Of a stretch of 64,000 nt of DNA, positions 1-8,465 are shown piece by piece. The position numbers were made by a program, and so were the translations under genes. Position 1 is the first letter of the stretch. The number at the start of each line of letters is the position of its first letter. Source of the DNA: Flavobacterium luteolum (GTDB taxonomy: Bacteria; Bacteroidota; Bacteroidia; Flavobacteriales; Flavobacteriaceae); contig NZ_CP114286.1 of assembly GCF_027111275.1 (NCBI RefSeq), forward strand, positions 2,232,001 to 2,296,000, written 5' to 3'. The notes beneath the pieces are model-generated. The model searched no databases. It was not told the origin of the DNA and saw only the letters and a program-made list of their open reading frames with translations.

Positions 1-159
1 ATAGGAGAATTTGCTAAAACTTATGAAAAATATCCACCTCACGAAGTACAAAGCAACCTATATCCTGGTCCAATTACTATCGATAATTATTTGAGGCTTA
101 AAGAGGCAAAAGAAAAATTAAAAGCCACAACAACTGCAAAAAGAAGCGGAGGCGGATGA
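1..159 (+). CDS. C-terminal end of a probable arylsulfatase-family protein (partial)
   Basis: Frame 1 is open from the first base to a TGA at 157-159 and encodes 52 residues ending in a Lys/Arg- and Gly-rich tail. The stretch FAKTYEKYPPHE resembles the 'F..TF..(F/Y)PP' segment seen near the C-terminus of a class of arylsulfatases. That resemblance is the only basis for the family call; the catalytic domain lies outside the window. A barrel-type outer membrane protein gene follows on the same strand after about 110 bases. Confidence 0.4.
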   Translation: MGEFAKTYEKYPPHEVQSNLYPGPITIDNYLRLKEAKEKLKATTTAKRSGGG

Positions 160-271
160 TAATTAATTAGTAATAAAATATTTTAGAATCAAAAAACAAG
201 CAACTTTTACAAGGTTAAAAGTTGTTTGTTTTTTGATTCTATTAAAATTAAAAATCAAAAAAGAAAAAATT

Positions 272-1093
272 ATGAAAGTATCTTCTGCTTCAATTAAATA
301 TTTATTTGCCCCGCTTTTTTTTCTTTTAAATTTTACTGCGTTTGCTCAGGAAGAACCTGCAAAACCTGGAAACAGTGCACAGGAACTTGCCGACAAAATG
401 GCAAATCCCGTGGCAAGTTTAATTAGTGTTCCACTGCAAAATAATCTAACTTATGGAATTGGTCCTTATAATGGATCAAAATATCAGATCAATATACAGC
501 CCGTTGTTCCTTTTAAGTTAAGTGAAAATTTAAATTTAATTACTCGTTATATTCTTCCAGTTGTAGATCAGCAAGATGTTACGGGAGAAAATACGCATGA
601 ATTTGGTTTAAGTGATGCAACGGTAACTGCGTTTTTCGCTCCAAAAACTAAAGGAATTATCTTGGGGGTTGGTCCTGCTTTTTTGGTGCCAACAGCTACA
701 GAAAAATTGTTAGGAACAGAAAAATTTGGAATCGGTCCAAGTGTTTTGGTCATGCATCAAGGGAAGGGACTTTCTATAGGTTTTCTAGCCAATCAAATTT
801 GGTCTGTTGCAGGAAATGCTGATAGAGCAGATTTTAATCAGTTTTACACACAATTATTTCTTACACATAGCTATAAAAGCGGTGCGAGTTTGGGTATCAC
901 TTCAGAAATTACCCAAAACTGGCAAGGAAATACAACTCTTATAACTCTTAGTCCAAACGTTGGTGCAATTACAAAATTAGGAGGTCAGACGATGCAATTT
1001 GCTGTTATGCCTTTAATACCAATCGTTGGGCACCAGTCTATAAAACCAGATTGGGGATTAAGAGCGGTCGTAGCCTTTATATTTCCACAATAA
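272..1093 (+). CDS. Beta-barrel-type outer membrane protein (often labelled neuromedin U-like transporter)
   Basis: The protein has 273 residues. The ATG at 272 is preferred over an upstream in-frame start because it begins directly with a signal peptide: basic n-region, hydrophobic core (LFAPLFFLLNF) and an AFAQ cleavage site. The mature part alternates polar and hydrophobic residues in short Gly-rich strands and ends in aromatic FIFPQ, as expected for an outer membrane barrel. Proteins of this appearance are commonly annotated in Flavobacteria as 'neuromedin U' or putative transporters; that name carries no functional meaning here and the substrate is unknown. The DUF2252 gene follows 43 bases downstream and may be cotranscribed. 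Confidence 0.6.
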   Translation: MKVSSASIKYLFAPLFFLLNFTAFAQEEPAKPGNSAQELADKMANPVASLISVPLQNNLTYGIGPYNGSKYQINIQPVVPFKLSENLNLITRYILPVVDQQDVTGENTHEFGLSDATVTAFFAPKTKGIILGVGPAFLVPTATEKLLGTEKFGIGPSVLVMHQGKGLSIGFLANQIWSVAGNADRADFNQFYTQLFLTHSYKSGASLGITSEITQNWQGNTTLITLSPNVGAITKLGGQTMQFAVMPLIPIVGHQSIKPDWGLRAVVAFIFPQ

Positions 1094-1136
1094 TAAAACC
1101 GTTTAAAAGGTCTTTTTAATTTTATTTATCGGAATT

Positions 1137-2537
1137 ATGGAAGAAGATTCAAAACATACAGCCGAAACCCCATTTAACCCGATTGCATCAAAGGCAGAAC
1201 GTTATGAAAAAGGAGCTTCGATTAGAAAGAAAATCCCTTTAGCGAAGCATGGAGAATGGAATCCTTTAAAAAACCGTAAAAATCCAGTAGATATTTTGAT
1301 TCAGACCAGCGAAGGAAGAGTTGAAAGTCTATTGCCTATTCGGTACAGAAGAATGATGGAATCTCCTTTTGCATTTTATAGAGGCGCCGCTGCTATCATG
1401 GCTGCCGATTTAGCGCATACTCCTGTATCGGGAATAAATCTTCAGCTTTGCGGTGATTGTCACTTGATGAATTTTGGCGGATTTGCAACTCCAGAACGCA
1501 AATTGGTTTTTGATATTAATGATTTTGATGAAACTTTTCCTGGCCCGTGGGAATGGGATGTAAAAAGACTGGCTGCAAGTTTTGTTATTGCAGGAAGATG
1601 GCGAAAATTCTCCCATAAAAACTGTAAAGAATTTGCTTGGAATGTTGCGGATAGCTATAAAAGGCATATGTTGGATTATAGTAAATTATCTGCACTTCAA
1701 ATCTGGTATGCCGATATTGATTTGGCGGAGCTGATTGAATTAGGACGAGATAAAGAATTTAAAGAATTTGACCAGAAAAGAATTAAAAAGGCATCAGAGT
1801 ATACCGCTCACGAAAAAGAGTTTGCCAAGATGACGTATTTTGATGGCGCCAGAGCACGTATAAAAGACGATCCACCCTTGATATTTCACCCAACAGGAGA
1901 ACTTGAAAAACAAGTGGCAAAAGAAGGCGAAATCATCCACAATAGATATTTAGAATCCCTTTCAGAGGAAAAACAGGTTTTGTTAAGCAGATATAAGCTT
2001 CATGATATTGTTATAAAAGTAGTGGGCGTTGGAAGCGTTGGAACATTGTGTGGCATCAGTCTGCTAATGTCGGCAACTGGAGAACCTATTTTTTTACAGT
2101 TTAAAGAAGCCCGAAAAAGCGTCTTGGAAGGAAACGTAAAAGCAAAAGGAAAATACAGCCATCAAGGCGAACGTATTGTAATGGGACAAAAGCTAATGCA
2201 GTCTGCATCGGATATGTTTCTGGGATGGACAGACGACAGTAAAAACAGATTTTTCTACATACGCCAACTGAGAGATGCCAAAGTAAAACCCGTTCTCGAA
2301 GTGATGAAGTCCAAAAATATGGCAGAATATGCCAAAGCTTGCGGATGGGCACTTGCAAGAGCTCACGCACGTTCGGGAGATCCTTCTTTAATTTCGGGTT
2401 ATATTGGAGATGCAAACGAGTTTGCCGATGCTATTTCAGAATTTTCGGTTTTGTACGCCGATCAAAACGAATCGGATTATGATAAAATGCTCGAAGCGAT
2501 AAAGCATGGAAAACTACCAATAGCTGCGGAAATCTGA
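1137..2537 (+). CDS. DUF2252 family protein
   Basis: The 466-residue protein is a full-length DUF2252 member with a kinase/aminoglycoside phosphotransferase-like core. Visible motifs are SPFAFYRG (residues 76-83), the catalytic-loop-like GDCHLMNFG (106-114), the metal-binding-like FDINDFDET (125-133) and WEWDVKRLA (138-146). A conserved WALARAHARSGD block lies near the C-terminus. There is no signal peptide, so it should be cytoplasmic. The GDxHxxN and D-F-D motifs suggest nucleotide-dependent phosphotransfer, but no substrate is established for the family. It lies 43 bases after the barrel gene, in the same direction. Confidence 0.85.
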   Translation: MEEDSKHTAETPFNPIASKAERYEKGASIRKKIPLAKHGEWNPLKNRKNPVDILIQTSEGRVESLLPIRYRRMMESPFAFYRGAAAIMAADLAHTPVSGINLQLCGDCHLMNFGGFATPERKLVFDINDFDETFPGPWEWDVKRLAASFVIAGRWRKFSHKNCKEFAWNVADSYKRHMLDYSKLSALQIWYADIDLAELIELGRDKEFKEFDQKRIKKASEYTAHEKEFAKMTYFDGARARIKDDPPLIFHPTGELEKQVAKEGEIIHNRYLESLSEEKQVLLSRYKLHDIVIKVVGVGSVGTLCGISLLMSATGEPIFLQFKEARKSVLEGNVKAKGKYSHQGERIVMGQKLMQSASDMFLGWTDDSKNRFFYIRQLRDAKVKPVLEVMKSKNMAEYAKACGWALARAHARSGDPSLISGYIGDANEFADAISEFSVLYADQNESDYDKMLEAIKHGKLPIAAEI

Positions 2538-2685
2538 TTCTTTACATTTAAAAGAAATAGAACAGATATGTAGCTGTACAAAGTAAATAAAACTTTAAAA
2601 AATCTTAAAATATTGAACAAAATATGCTTGAAAACCACAAAGTAAGATTTTATTTATTTAATACTGTTAATTAAAGAAAATGATT

Positions 2686-2693
2686 TATCTTTG
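2686..2693 (+). promoter_or_regulatory. Candidate -7 box (TATCTTTG) with a long leader before the DUF4136 gene
   Basis: TATCTTTG matches the Bacteroidota -7 consensus TAnnTTTG exactly. The start codon is at 2836, so a transcript from here would carry an untranslated leader of about 135 bases. No clear TTG -33 box lies at the usual distance. The rest of the gap 2538-2835 is A/T-rich and shows nothing else I can name. Confidence 0.4.
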
Positions 2694-2835
2694 AGAGTGA
2701 TCTAAGTAATTGTTTAGTAATGGTTTGTGCTATATGAGCAATTATTGACATCTGTTCCGCCCCACGTTCAAGATTTTTACGATTTTAATACATGAGTTAA
2801 ACTGATTTAATTATTAATTTAATAAATACCACAAC

Positions 2836-3414
2836 ATGAATATTAAAAGAACAAGTCTTCGTATAATCCCAGTCTTATTTTTGGGTTTATTTTACAGCTG
2901 CTCTCCAACTGTAAAAGTTACAACTGATTATGATCATTCTGCTAACTTCAGCGAATACAAAACTTTTGCGGTTTATGACTTAAAAGCGCAGCAAGGCCAA
3001 GTAAATCAGTTAAATGTTGATCGTGTTGCAAAAGCAATCCGAAACGAAATGCTGGCAAAAGGATTTACAGAATCTAGTAATCCTGATTTAAAAGTGAATG
3101 CCGTTTCTATACTAAAAAACAAAACATCGGTTAGTGCTAACACAGACTTTTACGGTTATGGCGGAATGTATCGTCCATACGGATATTGGGGAGGCGGTGC
3201 TATGATGGGCGGTGCCAATACAACATTTAATACTTACGATTATGTTGATGGTTCCTTGGTTATAGATATCGTATCTACAAAAACAGACAAGCTGGTTTGG
3301 CAAGGAATCGGAAATGCCGAGATTGACAGCAGACCAGATAATCCCGAACAATTTATAAACGACGCAATCAAAAAAATATTAACTGGTTTCCCTCCAGGAG
3401 CAGTTAAAAAATAA
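2836..3414 (+). CDS. DUF4136 domain lipoprotein
   Basis: The 192-residue protein opens with a lipoprotein signal ending in LFYSC (Cys 22), so it should be lipid-anchored. It continues with the DUF4136 hallmark, a TVKVTTDYDHSANFSEYKTF-like segment, and a middle rich in Gly and Tyr. The C-terminal half has the family's 'LVIDIVSTKTDKLVWQGIGNAE' type strand pattern, followed by a helix that ends ILTGFPPG. DUF4136 proteins are small envelope lipoproteins of unknown function. It is probably monocistronic, with its own upstream promoter and a hairpin just after the stop. Confidence 0.85.
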   Translation: MNIKRTSLRIIPVLFLGLFYSCSPTVKVTTDYDHSANFSEYKTFAVYDLKAQQGQVNQLNVDRVAKAIRNEMLAKGFTESSNPDLKVNAVSILKNKTSVSANTDFYGYGGMYRPYGYWGGGAMMGGANTTFNTYDYVDGSLVIDIVSTKTDKLVWQGIGNAEIDSRPDNPEQFINDAIKKILTGFPPGAVKK

Positions 3415-3429
3415 TACAATAAAACATTT

Positions 3430-3454
3430 GTACTTGCCATACTTCGGCAAGTAC
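3430..3454 (+). terminator. Hairpin after the DUF4136 gene, possible terminator
   Basis: A perfect 9-bp stem (GTACTTGCC / GGCAAGTAC) with a 7-base loop begins 15 bases after the stop codon. The following bases are T-rich but broken by G and C (AGTGTTTCTCTT), so termination may be partial. Confidence 0.5.
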
Positions 3455-3543
3455 AGTGTTTCTCTTCCTACATACGCCCCCATCGTATTCTATTTTTAAG
3501 ATATTAAGAAAAATAATTATTTACTCAAATTAAGCTTAAAAAA

Positions 3544-4719
3544 ATGATCGATATTTTACTTTCCCTTTTCTTTTTTATAGCCACAATTGCTGGCCTTGCT
3601 ACTGCAATTATGGTTTTATTTTCCAAAAAAAATTACTCAAAAAGTTTCTTTTTAGGAATGTTTCTGCTGAGTCTGGCGGTAGTGAGTATCTACAATTTTT
3701 ATCTGTCGGCCAATATCTTCAAAGAATTTCCAGATTTATTTATCATTACCAAATCATTTATTTTTCTGGCAGCACCTTGTTCTTTTTTATATGTTCGAAA
3801 TATTTTAACGTTAGACAAAAGCTTCAGAAAATACGATTGGATGCATTTTATTCCTTTTACGGTATACTTCGCCTTAACACTTTTTGTATACATTGGAAGT
3901 TTTACTAATCTAAAAATCGTCGATTTTATAGCAGCAAAAATCAGAAATCCGTTTTCTATTTTGACCTTGACCATTTGGCTTTCCTATGTCTTTTTTCAAA
4001 CCATGTTGATTTTAAACTATGATCTGAAAAAATTTAAAGGCAACCAATTTCATCGAGCCAAAGTAATCAACTGGATTAGGGTTTATAACCTTATGATTTT
4101 GTTTCTTTTCTCGGCACTTTTTGTACATCATTTTTTATCAAGAAAAGTTGGAGTTGTAGACCTTTCTTGTTATTTCTTAATTTCGTCGGTATTGTTTTTT
4201 ACTGTCGGATGGCTTTATTTCAGACCTCAGATTTTTCATGACGAAGAAGAAACATTCGATTTTGTGGTAGATAATACTGTAGTGGTAAAAACAAAAGAGA
4301 CCAAAAATACACTTCCAATAACAAACGAATTAACGTTAGAAAAACGAGAAGAATACCTTTTAAAACTGGATTATGTTTTAAACTCTAAAAATCTGTTTTT
4401 AAAGAAAGATTTCGTAATCAGAGATTTGGCAGACGAAACAGGAATATCGGTACACCATTTATCCAATTTGATTAATTCTGAATTCGGACTTCATTTTCAG
4501 GATTATGTAAACCTTAAAAGGATTGAATATTTTAAAGACAAAATAAACGATCCAGAATGGAAAGATTTATCTTTAGAAGGCATGGCTTGGGGTTCTGGTT
4601 TTAAATCCCGAACAACTTGTTTTAGAGCCTTTATAAAGCATACTGGGAAATCTCCTTCCGAATATTTTAAAACCATCAGAATAAATCCAGATCGTACAGG
4701 GTCATATTACTTCAAGTAA
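3544..4719 (+). CDS. Membrane-anchored AraC family transcriptional regulator
   Basis: The 391-residue protein has about seven hydrophobic helices in residues 1-235, a charged linker, and a C-terminal AraC-type double helix-turn-helix at about 285-380. That region contains the recognition-type segments 'ISVHHLSNLINSEFG' and 'GFKSRTTCFRAFIKHTGKSPSEYF'. The N-terminal architecture is common in Bacteroidota AraC proteins thought to sense a signal at the inner membrane; no ligand can be read from sequence. It lies upstream of two outer membrane protein genes in the same direction, which are plausible but unproven targets. Confidence 0.85.
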   Translation: MIDILLSLFFFIATIAGLATAIMVLFSKKNYSKSFFLGMFLLSLAVVSIYNFYLSANIFKEFPDLFIITKSFIFLAAPCSFLYVRNILTLDKSFRKYDWMHFIPFTVYFALTLFVYIGSFTNLKIVDFIAAKIRNPFSILTLTIWLSYVFFQTMLILNYDLKKFKGNQFHRAKVINWIRVYNLMILFLFSALFVHHFLSRKVGVVDLSCYFLISSVLFFTVGWLYFRPQIFHDEEETFDFVVDNTVVVKTKETKNTLPITNELTLEKREEYLLKLDYVLNSKNLFLKKDFVIRDLADETGISVHHLSNLINSEFGLHFQDYVNLKRIEYFKDKINDPEWKDLSLEGMAWGSGFKSRTTCFRAFIKHTGKSPSEYFKTIRINPDRTGSYYFK

Positions 4720-4821
4720 AATTAGTAACGGCTATTGCATCATCTTAATTTAAAATATTCTGCCATGAAATTAGAAATTGATAATTCGGGAAGAAAAGTG
4801 TAGTCAGTTTTTGCCGTAATA

Positions 4822-5733
4822 ATGGTATTGATTTCTGTTTATTGTAATGCACAATTAAAAGGAGGACATATTCTTGGTGCAATGGGACTGCAATCGGGAA
4901 CTCAGGCTCCAGAGAAAACCTTGAGCGTCTATATTCCAGGTTATATTTATGCCGCATCTTCTTTGCGAAATGGCAACGGAGACAATATTGGAAATCCCAA
5001 TCTTACTATGTTCATAACAGGTGTTGGAGCTAATTATGTAACCGATTTTAAAATTTTGGGCGCCAATTACGGGGCCACAATTTTGCTGGCGGGTGCTTCT
5101 AACACTATTCAAGGAAGTTATGTTGATTCTAAAAGCGATTTTGCTTTTACAGATATGTACATACAGCCCGTTCAGTTAGGCTGGCACAATAAAAGAGCCG
5201 ACTTTGTTTTCGGTTATCAATTGTATCTGCCAACAGGAAAATATGAATTGGGAGCTAGCAACAACAGCGGTTTAGGAATGTTCATGAATGAATTTTCGGC
5301 AGGGACAACTTTATATTTTAATGACAAGAAAACATTCCATTTTTCAGCTTTGGCTGCTTATGAAATCAACGGAAGAAAGAAAGATACCGATATTAAAACA
5401 GGAGATATCTTAAGCATTGAAGGCGGTTTAGGAAAAACATTTTATTGTATGAATGCCGAAAAAACCGCACCAAAAGGCATATTCAATGCGGGTTTGATTT
5501 ATTACCTGCAATATAAAGTGTCAAACGACAGAATTCCTGTAGGAAGTATTTTGGTTATTGAACCAGATAAAGATAAAGTGGGCGGACTAGGAGCTGAGGT
5601 GAATTATTTGCACATAGGCAGTATGACATCGGCTGGTTTTAGATGGATTGGAGAAGTAGATGCAGTAAACAGATTTCAGGGAAATACGTTTTTTATAACG
5701 TTGGCACACGTTTTCAACTTTAATAAAAAATAA
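4822..5733 (+). CDS. MetA-pathway-of-phenol-degradation-like outer membrane protein with disrupted signal peptide
   Basis: The protein resembles the PF13557 family (Phenol_MetA_deg), predicted outer membrane barrels linked to uptake of hydrophobic compounds; examples are the N-terminal GGHILGAMGLQSGTQAPE and later DMYIQPVQLGWH...FGYQLYLPTGKY. The only in-frame ATG downstream of the stop is at 4822 and gives a weak, uncharged leader (MVLISVYCNAQ). In the same frame an ATG at 4765 would supply the missing basic n-region (MKLEIDNSGRKV), but a TAG at 4801-4803 separates it from the hydrophobic core. The gene may therefore be a recent pseudogene, or may be expressed poorly from 4822. The remaining roughly 300 codons are intact. 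Confidence 0.65.
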   Translation: MVLISVYCNAQLKGGHILGAMGLQSGTQAPEKTLSVYIPGYIYAASSLRNGNGDNIGNPNLTMFITGVGANYVTDFKILGANYGATILLAGASNTIQGSYVDSKSDFAFTDMYIQPVQLGWHNKRADFVFGYQLYLPTGKYELGASNNSGLGMFMNEFSAGTTLYFNDKKTFHFSALAAYEINGRKKDTDIKTGDILSIEGGLGKTFYCMNAEKTAPKGIFNAGLIYYLQYKVSNDRIPVGSILVIEPDKDKVGGLGAEVNYLHIGSMTSAGFRWIGEVDAVNRFQGNTFFITLAHVFNFNKK

Positions 5734-5812
5734 TTTCTGAATTGTATTTCAGTAGATTTCAAGATTTTTTTGCGATGAAATAAAAATTTAAATCTAAAAC
5801 GATAAATAGTCT

Positions 5813-6973
5813 ATGAAAAACAAAAAAACAACAAAAAGAAGCGTTCTGTTTTTGCTTTGCATGATTGTATCGTTGAATGTTTTAAATGCACAAAAGCATC
5901 AAACCGTTTTAAAAGATTCTTTAGACGGAGCTTTCGATTTAAGTGATTTTCTTATTTATGCCAACGGATTCATAGTCGTGCCAACCATTATTACAGAACC
6001 GGCCGTAGGAGGATTTGGAGGTGCAGTTGCCCCAATTTTTCTAAAAAAACGTGCTCCCGTAATCGAAGCAGACGGAAGAAAACGATTTGTAAATCCAGAC
6101 ATTACAGGAGGAATCGGAATGTATACGGCCAACAAAAGCTGGCTTGCAGGAGCTTTTCGTTCTGCGACATTGGTAAAACCAAAAATATTATATCGTGCTT
6201 TTGCGGCTTATGGCGATATGAATTTATCCTTTTATGCCAATAATCTGCCGAATCATAATGACGAAGAATTTAAGCTCAACTTTAAATCGACTATTTTTTA
6301 TACGCAATGGCTCAAACAATTTAATAATGCCAAATGGAGCGCTGGACCGCAGTACTTATTTTTAAATTCTAAAATAAACCTGCCCGATTTAGATCTTCCG
6401 CCACCATTTGTAGATCCTAAAGATATTAAAAGCACCATAAGTCAGCTTGGAGCCGCGGTTCAGTTTGACGGACGTGACAATATATTTACACCAGATAAAG
6501 GAATAAGGCTTCAGACCGATTTTTTCTGGTCAGATAAGGCGCTTGGCAGCGATTATCAGGCATGGCGCATCAATTTATCGGCAATTGGATATTATCCGTT
6601 GGCGAAAACTCTAATTGGCGGACTAAGGATTGAAGGAGAGCAGGCGTTGGGGAGTCCGCCTTTTTATTTACAGCCTGGAATTAATATGCGAGGAATTCCT
6701 GCTGCCCGATATATGGGAAAAACAAGCATTGTATCTGAACTTGAATTTAGATGGGATTTGTACCGAAGATGGAGCCTCATGGGATTTGGAGGTCTTGCAA
6801 GCGCCTTTAACGATTGGGATCAAGCCTTTGCAAAACCTGTTGTTTACAGCTACGGAACTGGTTTTAGATACCTCATTGCCAGAAAATTCAAACTTCGTAT
6901 GGGAGTCGATGTGGCAAAAGGACCAGAAGAATGGGCGTACTATATTGTTTTTGGAAGTAACTGGATGCGATAG
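5813..6973 (+). CDS. BamA/TamA (Omp85)-type outer membrane protein without POTRA domains
   Basis: The 386-residue protein has a clear signal peptide (basic KNKKTTKRS, hydrophobic core, NAQ cleavage). It then has a barrel with the surface-antigen (bacterial surface antigen/Omp85) pattern: QFDGRDNIFTPDKGIRLQ is the typical 'D.RD....P..G' strand, and FRYLIARKFKLRMGVDVA...FGSNW closes the barrel. At under 400 residues it has no room for POTRA repeats, so it is not BamA itself. Standalone barrels of this type are common in Flavobacteria and their function is unknown. It follows the PF13557-like gene by about 80 bases and may be cotranscribed with it. Confidence 0.75.
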   Translation: MKNKKTTKRSVLFLLCMIVSLNVLNAQKHQTVLKDSLDGAFDLSDFLIYANGFIVVPTIITEPAVGGFGGAVAPIFLKKRAPVIEADGRKRFVNPDITGGIGMYTANKSWLAGAFRSATLVKPKILYRAFAAYGDMNLSFYANNLPNHNDEEFKLNFKSTIFYTQWLKQFNNAKWSAGPQYLFLNSKINLPDLDLPPPFVDPKDIKSTISQLGAAVQFDGRDNIFTPDKGIRLQTDFFWSDKALGSDYQAWRINLSAIGYYPLAKTLIGGLRIEGEQALGSPPFYLQPGINMRGIPAARYMGKTSIVSELEFRWDLYRRWSLMGFGGLASAFNDWDQAFAKPVVYSYGTGFRYLIARKFKLRMGVDVAKGPEEWAYYIVFGSNWMR

Positions 6974-7023
6974 CTAAAAAAAGCAAAAAACTTGTAAGAA
7001 GTTAATTTATAAATAATAAACCT

Positions 7024-7058
7024 AAAAAGCCTTAATAACGTGTTATTGAGGCTTTTTT
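7024..7058 (+). terminator. Rho-independent terminator after the Omp85-type gene
   Basis: An A-flanked stem GCCTTAATAAC / GTTATTGAGGC with a two-base loop is followed by a run of T. It ends the 3.5-7.0 kb block. Confidence 0.85.
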
Positions 7059-7138
7059 GTATTAAATACCTTAATAATTTATACCGTTAAGAAAATATTA
7101 ACAATTAAACATTACACAAATTGTATAATATTTAATTG

Positions 7139-7175
7139 TTTTGTAACAAATTGGAAACATTGGAGACTAATTTTG
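7139..7175 (+). promoter_or_regulatory. Promoter of the C1 peptidase gene
   Basis: TAATTTTG at 7168-7175 fits TAnnTTTG exactly. A TTTTG at 7139-7143 is a possible -33 box, with 24 bases between the boxes (slightly long). The ATG follows 20 bases after the -7 box. Confidence 0.5.
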
Positions 7176-7195
7176 TTAAATCTTAAACATAACTT

Positions 7196-8392
7196 ATGAA
7201 TACATTTTCATTCAAATCAGTGTTTGCTGCTTCAATCTTTTTGGCTGGAACTGCAGGCTGTTTTGCGCAAGACATCTTAGTAAATTCACTTAAACTAAAT
7301 GCAAGCGACAAAAGTAAAGAGAACTTCAAATTTACAGAAGTAATCAACCTAGGAACAACATCGGTAAAATCTCAAGGATCATCTGGAACTTGCTGGAGCT
7401 ACTCAACAAACTCATTCTTAGAGTCAGAAATGATTCGTTTAGGAAAACAGCCTGTTGAGCTATCTCAAATTTATTCTGCAAGAAACGTGTATGTAGAAAA
7501 AGGGATCAACTATGTTCGTATGCACGGAGCAATTACACTTGGAGACGGAGGAGCTTTACATGATGTAATTAACATGTACAAAAAATACGGAACTGTGCCT
7601 AGAGAAGTTTACACAGGATTAAACTACGGAACAGATAAAAATAAATTTGCTGAAATGGGTGCTCTTATTGAAGGTGTTCTTGCAGCAGTGGTGAAAAACC
7701 CGAACGGAGAATTGACTCCAAACTGGCAAAAAGCGTATTCAGCTGTTATTGATTCTTATTTAGGAAAAGTGCCAGATAACTTTACTTACAAAGGAAAAAA
7801 CTATACGCCACAATCTTTTGCTAAAGAAGTAGTAGGAATTAACCCAGACGAGTATGTAGAAATGTCATCTTTTACAAACGCTCCGTACTACCAAAAAACA
7901 ACTATGATGGTGCCAGACAACTGGTCATTGGATCAAGTTTACAACGTAAAATTGAACGATATGACAGACGTTATCGACAATGCACTTAAAAAAGGATATA
8001 CTGTAGCTTGGGCAACAGATGTGAGCGAGAAAAGCTTTAGCTGGAAAAACGGTGTGGCTTATGTGGCATCTAAAAAATTCGACGATATGACGGCTGAAGA
8101 AAAAGCAGACATGTTTAACGGACCAAAAGTAGAACCAGAAATTACTCCAGAAATGCGTCAGGCAGCGTTTGATAACTACACTACAACAGACGACCACGGA
8201 ATGCACATTATTGGTCTTGCAAAAGATCAAACTGGAAAAGAATATTATATCGTAAAAAATTCTTGGGGAGAAACAAACGACTACAAAGGTTTCTTGTTTG
8301 TAACTAAGAACTTCGTAAAATATAAAACTACTGCATTACTAGTAAACAAAGGAGGAATTCCTGCTGAAATTGCTAAGAAATTAGGGGTTTAA
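7196..8392 (+). CDS. Secreted C1-family (bleomycin hydrolase/aminopeptidase C-like) cysteine peptidase
   Basis: The 398-residue protein carries a signal peptide (MNTFSFKSVFAASIFLAGTAGCFAQ). The peptidase domain begins with the catalytic-cysteine block GSSGTCWSYS (Cys 66, with the oxyanion-hole Gln at 60). The catalytic His lies in DDHGMHIIGL (His 337) and the Asn in IVKNSWG (Asn 355), so the triad is complete. The wide spacing between Cys and His and the 'LGDGGALHDVINMYKKYGTVP' segment match the bleomycin hydrolase/PepC branch, but an export signal is unlike cytoplasmic PepC. The role is probably periplasmic or outer-membrane peptide hydrolysis. It is monocistronic, with its own promoter and terminator. 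Confidence 0.85.
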   Translation: MNTFSFKSVFAASIFLAGTAGCFAQDILVNSLKLNASDKSKENFKFTEVINLGTTSVKSQGSSGTCWSYSTNSFLESEMIRLGKQPVELSQIYSARNVYVEKGINYVRMHGAITLGDGGALHDVINMYKKYGTVPREVYTGLNYGTDKNKFAEMGALIEGVLAAVVKNPNGELTPNWQKAYSAVIDSYLGKVPDNFTYKGKNYTPQSFAKEVVGINPDEYVEMSSFTNAPYYQKTTMMVPDNWSLDQVYNVKLNDMTDVIDNALKKGYTVAWATDVSEKSFSWKNGVAYVASKKFDDMTAEEKADMFNGPKVEPEITPEMRQAAFDNYTTTDDHGMHIIGLAKDQTGKEYYIVKNSWGETNDYKGFLFVTKNFVKYKTTALLVNKGGIPAEIAKKLGV

Positions 8393-8417
8393 TTCTCTGA
8401 GAGTTTTATAGAAAATA

Positions 8418-8455
8418 GAAAAGCGCCGTAATCTTTGGATTGCGGCGCTTTTTTG
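8418..8455. terminator. Bidirectional terminator between the C1 peptidase and hamB genes
   Basis: A GC-rich stem AAAAGCGCCG / CGGCGCTTTTTT has A and T runs on both sides and so can end both convergent genes. It lies between the stops at 8392 and 8466. Confidence 0.85.
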
Positions 8456-8465
8456 TTGAATAAAA

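Noticed and set aside
6630..6977. 115-residue plus-strand open frame overlapping the Omp85-type gene
   Set aside because: It lies wholly within the conserved barrel-coding frame and has no ribosome-site or codon support.
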